A stretch of DNA of 64,000 bases from contig BSBM01000904.1 of assembly GCA_027924585.1 (NCBI GenBank), positions 15,350,501-15,414,500 on the forward strand. Reading direction: 5' to 3'. Positions 58,031 to 64,000 of this stretch are shown one piece after another. This stretch comes from Larix kaempferi. Its lineage: Eukaryota; Streptophyta; Pinopsida; Pinales; Pinaceae. Both the position numbers and the translations under genes were made by a program. The notes under the pieces were generated by a model. The model made no database searches. It was not told the DNA's origin and worked only from the letters and a program-made list of their open reading frames with translations. Within the stretch, counting starts at the first letter, position 1. Each line of letters opens with the position of its first letter.

Positions 58031-58864
58031 TTAGTAGAGAAGAGTTTGAGCATGTGTAGTAAGAAGCATACTCATCCAAACATACATGTTCAAGTTCAGT
58101 GGTCTTGCAATGTACTTATCAATAAGCGATGGGAAAACAATGTTCTCTGAATCATCTGGTTCTTGTTGCAGTAGCTTTGGTTTTTTAATCACATAATTTA
58201 TTTTATCAATAGGCCTGGTATTAATGAATATTGTTTTCCTAGAAGCTGAGTATTGTGGCAAGGAAAGAACAATGTAGATAGCTTGGTGGATTGCCATTTG
58301 CTGCATATTGAGAAGTGCATTGCCAAGCTTGCGAATTGTTTCAATTTTTCCATCATTTCCAAGAAAGAATTCTTCCCTTTTTTTTAATGTGGATGTCATT
58401 TTCGAATCCATTTTTGTAATATAAGAGCTACAGTATGTTTATGTTGCATACGCATCCAAGATGAACTATGCATATGTATTTACATTCCATAATGTTGGAA
58501 TTTATTTGCAGAAGTCATTGATCCATATATCAGATGGATCTCCTTTTAGGAGTAAAGCAGGACGTGATAGTATTCAACGCATAAGAAAAATGTATTTGGC
58601 TATAGACATGCTAAGGTATGCAAGGAACATGTCAAATGACATATTCTTTGGATATATTTTATGCTCTAGACGAGAGAATATTTTTTTTGCTTTGTTAATA
58701 GTGCTATCTTCAGGATTTTCCAAAGGTTGCACAATAGAAATTTTGTTCATTGGAGGGAAAGGAAAGTGAAATCTGCAATTAGAATGATATTTTTTGCAAC
58801 TCTTTGTATGGTGATGTGTCTGGATATTCACCAAATCATCTGTAAGAAGTGAAGAATCAGAAGA
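58031..58864 (-). pseudogene. Helitron Rep region with two-tyrosine motif
   Basis: Just inside the R2 border the translation gives THHHTKSCKKYHSNCRF and FPFPPM (58740-58830), a cysteine/histidine segment typical of Helitron replication proteins. Further on, DAYAT, a stop, then TYCSSYITKMD (about 58405-58450) supplies the two tyrosines (58433-58435 and 58421-58423) of the rolling-circle Rep motif YxxxYxxK. Next come LGNALLNMQQMAIHQAIY and VLSLPQYSASRKTIFINTRP (58214-58330), a block that follows Rep in Helitron proteins. The HUH histidines would lie upstream and are not in the window. At least one TAA and several breaks disrupt the frame. Between 58030 and 57541 little is recognisable. Confidence 0.7.
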
Positions 58865-60766
58865 GTGTTGGAATCTACTTAATACTGAGAGGAGAGGGTG
58901 AATCAATAATTAGCACAGTTATGAATAGTTTTTAACTTCTTAACATATTTAAACTTGAACTTAAATATGCATCCACCATAAATAAAATATTCAACATCAC
59001 ATGAGTGCAATACACAGAACACACAGAATCTTTACGTGGAAACCCAAATGGGAGAAAACCATGGAATGCTCTCTTATAATAAAAGATTACATTCGAGGAA
59101 GCACCCACTTCCTAAGTTCTCTAGAACCAACTAGAAGGAGGCACCGACCCCCTGGTTTTACAAGAACCGACTTGAAGGAAGCACCAACTCCCTGATTTAC
59201 CAACTCCAATTGGAAGGAGGCTGCGACCCCCTACTCCTTGAATTGTCTTATAGCCCTGATATATAAGAATAAGATATTGATTTGTTGTACTTATGATTCA
59301 TGCACTCTTCTGATAAACTTATGTTCTTTATGATGTGTGCACCATCTGCAACCTTGCAATAATTGATTTGTATCACAAACTTCACTTGAACACTTCACAA
59401 CATTACAATTGACTTCGCACTCCACAAACTATGTGTTGTCTCATATTATTTTGCAGTCTGTGCTCTGGTTCTGTATGTCGATATGTCTCTGTGCATGTGC
59501 AACTTCAATTGATACTCTGCATCTACTAATAAGTTGTTGTTCTAACTCTACGCATCAATATCAGATGGAACTACGCACCTTCTGAGATGTTTCCATTATG
59601 CCTTGGTGCAATAGCCTTTAGATAATATGCGACCTTCGGTGCATCTTCTATGATTCGGCCTTTCTATTTGACGCACTTGTCTCAAATCATCCTTATCATA
59701 ATGAAAATCCTTCACTGTGCAGCAAGTCTATCTTAATGCATCATAAAAAATTCTTTACTTCACGCATCACAAGATATACTTTAGATATGTCTCTGTGCTT
59801 TTGTCTTAGATCATCTGTAACAGTCTGCATGCTATCTGTGATATTTTCATTATGTTCTCATGCACTTGTGCATCTTCTGTAATTATGCCTTTCTTTCTTT
59901 GCGCAACTGTCACAGATACATTGCATCATTCTACACACCTTCAGTTATTCTATTCCTCTGCTTGTGTGCACTCGGATATCTGTTAGATCATGTTGTTCTA
60001 GTTTCATGATCCCTTAATGCCCCGAGAATTAGAAGCTTGATAAATATGTATCTGCCAACTTTCCTTCAATATTCCATCTTCAAGATTACCTTCAATATCC
60101 ATCTCGACTTCTTATTTATACTTCATCTGTGCGGATGGTGATGTCCACAAGTTGGTTGTGGCTTTCCTTCTTCTTTGCTTCATGGTTTATGCTTCTTCCA
60201 CTTGTCATGTTCTATGCAGTTGAGGTGTCATATATTTGTGGATCTTTCTCATACTTAGTCCTTTTTCTAGTGGGACTTGCACCCTTTCGATGTGGTATTG
60301 CACCTTTGATGTACCATCACTTATGGGACTTGCACACTTGACATATTCAACCGCTACATCATTTTTGGTACTTTTTTGCACTTTAACAACTGAAATATTC
60401 TTTTGATTGGTGATTCTTGCACGCTTTCAGGACTTTCTTCCTTGTTCGACTGTTTCTTGTTCCAATATTCTTGCGCACTCCTGAACCTTGTCCATCCATG
60501 TCTTTAGCATATACCTTTGAAGTAGTATGACTAGGTGGACTTGAGACCTGTACATGTACCATATTTCTTCAGACTAGATGCACTGTTGGATATACTTCTT
60601 CAAACTAGAATCCATATACTTCTTCAAACTATCTTCCATATACTTCTTTAAACTGGCACAAAAATATACTTATTTAAAGTGGCTTTCATATATTTCTTCA
60701 AACTGGCACAAGAATACTGAAACCTCTTTAGAATCAGTTGCAATCAATGAAAACCAAATTTCAACA
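58865..60766 (-). repeat. R2 3' LTR (1,902 bp)
   Basis: TGTTG...CAACA termini on the minus strand. The inner start follows the tract CCAAAAGGGGATAT (60767-60780). Near the end the strand reads GATTCACCCTCTCCTCTCAG, a pattern common just before the end of plant copia LTRs. It contains two tandem arrays: four units of about 45 bp at 59090-59235 (GGAGGCACCGACCCCCTGG-like) and five units of about 27 bp at 60590-60715 (CATATACTTCTTCAAACT). No gene is inside. Confidence 0.65.
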
Positions 60767-61460
60767 ATATCCCCTTTTGGCATTGATGTCAACACCTCGT
60801 GAAGTTGTGCATAAATATCTCATGACATTGTGTGCCTCATTTGTGCTTGTCGCAGTACTCCCCCTGTGTTCTTTGCCAGTTTGAGCCTTTGCTCATCTGC
60901 ACATCCTGTTGTCAATGATATTTATTTTACTTATGCATGGATCGCATTCTTCATGGTCATTCTCTTTTGCTTCATATTTATGTGTTGGTCGCATGCCATT
61001 CTCTATTGCTTCATATTTATGTGATGGTCGCATGCTCCATAATCAACTTCATAATTTTTTTCCCCCTTTAACATCAATGGAAAAGAGTTTCCATTAATAC
61101 GCAATAATAGATTCTCCTTTCTTTTGTTTTGTGTTGGACTTCAATAATCTACTAGATTTGAATTGATCCCCCTATATTCATGCTTCATTCTTTCACTGGG
61201 GTTTCTACTCACGTCCCTGAATGAACTGTACTTTTAAACTTTTGCATGTTTGTCTTTACAGCTGCAACTTTTCCTTTCAGTTCCTCTTCTTTGGCCATAA
61301 TAGTTGCTTCCACTTTTTCATCAGAGACTGATTCTAGATTTTCTAAGCAATCAACAATTGCTTCTTTGATTTCCCCTTGTAATTGTGGGAAGGATTATGT
61401 GATTATGAAGGCTTATTCCTGTAGGAGTACAAACCTATTAATTAACTTCCACTGTTCTTC
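60767..61460 (-). promoter_or_regulatory. R2 3' noncoding region with multiple polypurine tracts
   Basis: Besides the tract at the LTR border (60767-60780), G-rich purine runs on the minus strand occur near 60856-60862 (CAGGGGGAGTA), 61060-61075 (AAAGGGGGAAAAAAATT), 61166-61174 (TAGGGGGATCA) and 61370-61376. A direct repeat of about 43 bp with GCTTCATATTTATGTG..GGTCGCATG lies at 60945-61030. No ORF with support is present. Confidence 0.5.
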
Positions 61461-63981
61461 CTAAATTCTGTTTATTTCTTGTTGTTGCTTCTTGTATTCT
61501 CCCATTTTTCTCATCTTATCAACAACAGGTAGGGAGGCCAAACTATCATGGACCTTTTTCTCTAACTCTTGTGCAGCTTTTAGCCTCTTGTTTACTTCCT
61601 TCAACTGCTCATCTTCAACCAATTTTGTCCAAACTTGAACACTTTCTTCATGCAGCTCTGTACACTTCATCTCCAAGGTATTAATGTTCTCTATTTCAAT
61701 GTTTAGCCTTTCTAACTTGTTTTCACGTTCTTCTCTGACCTTTGGAGGTGTTCCTAGAGGTTGTTTTGGTGATAGTTCTTCAATTATGGCTTGTATCCCT
61801 TGAATAACCTCACCTATATTCACCACTTTTCTTTCTTGAGAATTGTCTTCATCATCTTGAACCTCTGGAAGGGTATTGAACACTTATTCCACTACCCTTT
61901 GTGACTTTAAGGCATATTTATGTACTTTCACCACTTCCTGCTCCAGATGATTTCCTCTTGTGACTGCTTCTTTTGCTTCCTTTCCCAATTTTGATGTCTT
62001 TTGTGTGGTCATTTCTTTTTCTTTTTTCAGTCTAGAACATTCATCTTGTAGAGCTTCCCTCTTACTCTGTATTTTTTACCAATCAATTGTAACAAAATCA
62101 TGTCTCCATCTGATTTCCTATGCAATGGATGTATGAATTGCATGTAACTCATTCAAAGGTAAGTGCGACAAAGTTAATTCTACATGACTTATAGAATTCT
62201 GAATCTCTTGAGTGGGAAGCATCAAGGCTGCAAATGAGATCTTCGGTTTTTGGTGCGGCTCTGTTTCCTTCATCTACGCGACATGGTATGTCTACGAACT
62301 ACTCAGATGAACCTTTGAGCGTGAAGCCTCGACATTTTTCCTTTCTCCCATGGTTTTCTATATCAACTGCTTCATTGCTGCAAACTTTTCTTCGATCTTT
62401 AGCAAGATTTCTTCTTGTTGTGTGGCAAGTCCTTCGATCTCACTCTTTGTAATCACATTCTCAATGAATTATTTAGTAGCATTCCTGACTTCTATCCCAA
62501 TATTCTCAAAATCATTTGCAGTCAATATTTGAACAGACCGGGGTTTGGATGCTTTTATTTTCTTCTTTAAAGGCCCTTCATGTTGCATCATTTCTTTTCT
62601 CTTCTTGGCTTGTGTAGGCGATTGTGTCGACTTAGGAGGAATCTCTATGTTGACAGTTTCTTCCACTATGGGAACTGGATTATTTGGCTATTCATGTTGT
62701 GCGGTCTCTTCTTCTTCCATCAATGGAATCTTCCACTCTACATACCATTCTTGAACAATTTGAGAAATATCTTCTTCGGAACAAATAAACATGGTGGGAA
62801 ACCACTGTTTGTTAGGGTCCCTTTTTTCATGTATGTAAGTATGATGCATTCCAATTTTGAAACCCACAGTCCCCTTGTATGCTTTGACTATGTGATGTTG
62901 TATGTGTGGAGTTTCTCGTAAAATGAATCTGATTTCCTCATAGTATAAGAAAAATTTGAGGTTTTTTTCCTTATGTCTACGAGCAATATTGGAAAACTAC
63001 ATGTTTGTATACCTTACAGACTAGAAGGACCTTCTATTCTTGTCAAGGAATTGACTCCCTTCGGGTTCCTTCCATCATGTGAGTGCAACATAGACCAATA
63101 ACCAAGTATAATGGAAGGGATTACCTTTTTCTTGCGGATTCCAGGAAGTCTTCAAGAAACTCGTTCAACAAGATTGTTGACCAATTCATCTGTACTCCCT
63201 CCAGACACTTCTTTGCTCCTGCAATTATTATTGCCGAGACCTAGTCCTGTAAACTATTATGGAATATCTTGCATGCTATTAATTGGACATCGAATATCAC
63301 GGCATAATTCTTTATTTGTGCGATTGAAAATCCTCTGCTAGCTCGTTGAGTTACGTATTTTTTAGCCATCTTCTTTCCAAGGGATTTTTCTTGATTTATG
63401 TTCATAAGGAGACTTACAACTTCCCCTACAGCAGGAAGCCTTGTGATCGCCTCGATTGTCTTAGAATCAATGGACATAGGTCTGTTTATCCATAGGTACC
63501 CACCATGCACTTGTGATAACAACAATTTGACACACATTTTTACTTGTGGGGACCTTCCAAAATGAGGAATTTCCACTGACAGGTTCAGTATACCTGATTT
63601 TGATAGTCCATTTTCCCATTCCTTGAGCTCCATCACAGTTGGTATATTAGGATTTTTGTTCTCCTTCCTATCCATATACTTGTCCTTGACTAGTTCAGGG
63701 AATTTATCAGGGTCAGTGACATCATTATCTGCAAATGTGAACTTGTACAGTTGTTCGTGCAGGTTTTCTTCAACAATTACACATTCAGATTCCTTTCGTT
63801 CCTGTAACTGCGTGTCTTCTACCTCGGGAAGGGTAAAATATGGAGTGTTAGGTCTTCGAGATGGAATGTAGTCATGATGAACCCTTGCAGGATTTGATGA
63901 AGATGCACCTTTGGTCTTTGCAAAACTTTCCTGCACAATTACTGATGGGTTCTTTGATCTGCATTATCTCCTAGGTGCCAT
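61461..63981 (-). pseudogene. R2 post-pol ORF: transposon-associated protein with coiled-coil region, broken
   Basis: The likely start is ATG 63979-63981 (MAPRR), with an in-frame TAA at codon 6 (63964-63966). The main frame then runs to TAG 63241-63243 and continues in frame to TAA 63121-63123. It contains HGGYLWINRPMSIDSKTI and ITRLPAVGE, a pattern I associate with uncharacterised plant transposon proteins. A frameshift follows (HYTWLLVYVALT). Lower pieces are lysine-rich (KKRKEMMQHEGPLKKKIK at about 62560-62620, possibly a nuclear signal) and, at 61461-61883, strongly charged with heptad-like spacing (ERENKLERLNIEIENINTLE), probably a coiled coil. This position corresponds to the env-like ORF of Sireviruses, but no membrane segment is evident and function is unknown. 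Confidence 0.5.
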
Positions 63982-64000
63982 GGATTCCAAGCTTCAATTT

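Larger units (their letters stand above)
55528..58864 (-). mobile_element. Helitron (Helentron-type) remnant: Rep, PIF1-like helicase, endonuclease
   Basis: On the minus strand, pieces of one large protein occur in the order expected for endonuclease-bearing Helitrons: Rep fragment (58864-58031), helicase (about 57540-56508), endonuclease (about 56185-55528). The 5' part, including the HUH motif of Rep, is missing because element R2 is inserted at 58865. The element's termini were not identified. Stops and frameshifts throughout show it is dead. Confidence 0.75.
58865..64000 (-). mobile_element. R2: 3' part of a Sirevirus-like LTR element, runs off the right edge
   Basis: On the minus strand an ORF region (63981-61461) is followed by noncoding DNA with several G-rich purine tracts, then a 1,902-bp LTR (60766-58865) that starts TGTTGAAATTTGG and ends GATTCCAACA. 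Because the sequence after the LTR is the Helitron Rep gene rather than a primer site, this is the 3' LTR. Pol and the 5' LTR would lie to the right of the window. Repeated polypurine tracts and a post-pol ORF are features reported for Sireviruses (a copia lineage); without pol the assignment is tentative. Confidence 0.6.

Overview
This 64 kb window is plant nuclear DNA made almost entirely of nested, broken transposable elements. I find no host gene with an intact structure, no rRNA or tRNA gene and no CRISPR array. The plant assignment rests on the families present: Ty1/copia and Ty3/gypsy elements with plant-type primer sites (TGGTATCAGAGC, and TGGCGCC in one remnant), a chromodomain-bearing gypsy family, a Sirevirus-like 3' end and a decayed Helitron. 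The density and nesting suggest a large-genome seed plant; a gymnosperm is possible but cannot be proved from the sequence.

Layout. (1) 1-4605: unassigned degenerate DNA, then a minus-strand gypsy remnant (3190-4605) with a short LTR and a Tat/Athila-type primer site. (2) The oldest visible substrate is a minus-strand Helitron of the Helentron type (Rep tyrosine motif, PIF1-like helicase, endonuclease; 55528-58864) with noncoding, internally duplicated DNA now scattered at 4880-7776, 33131-34509 and 53538-55527. (3) Into this went a large minus-strand LTR element, here called R1 (7777-33130). Its 1.86 kb 3' LTR is split by copia-1 (8713-15635), its internal ORF is split by gypsy-A (18484-22884), and copia-2 (24191-31409) sits at the inner edge of its 5' LTR next to a large deletion. 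(4) Gypsy-B (34510-53537, minus) also entered the substrate. It carries a solo LTR (49318-49984) in its reverse transcriptase region and a noncoding large LTR element (LARD, 35954-48297) in its integrase. (5) The right end (58865-64000) is the 3' part of a Sirevirus-like element, R2, inserted in the Helitron Rep gene.

Nesting is supported by target-site duplications (GTAGG, GGATA, CCACG, CTATC/CTATA, TTAGT/GTAGT), by reading frames that resume across insertions, and by unoccupied paralogous sites inside the window.

Function. Nothing here looks translatable as it stands. Copia-2 is the least damaged: one reading frame of about 1,344 codons with three stops. The most unusual items are the LARD, which has three LTRs inside a single target-site duplication and a degenerate copy of its own polypurine tract and LTR start inside each LTR; the endonuclease-bearing Helitron in a plant; and the R1 internal ORF, which I do not recognise.
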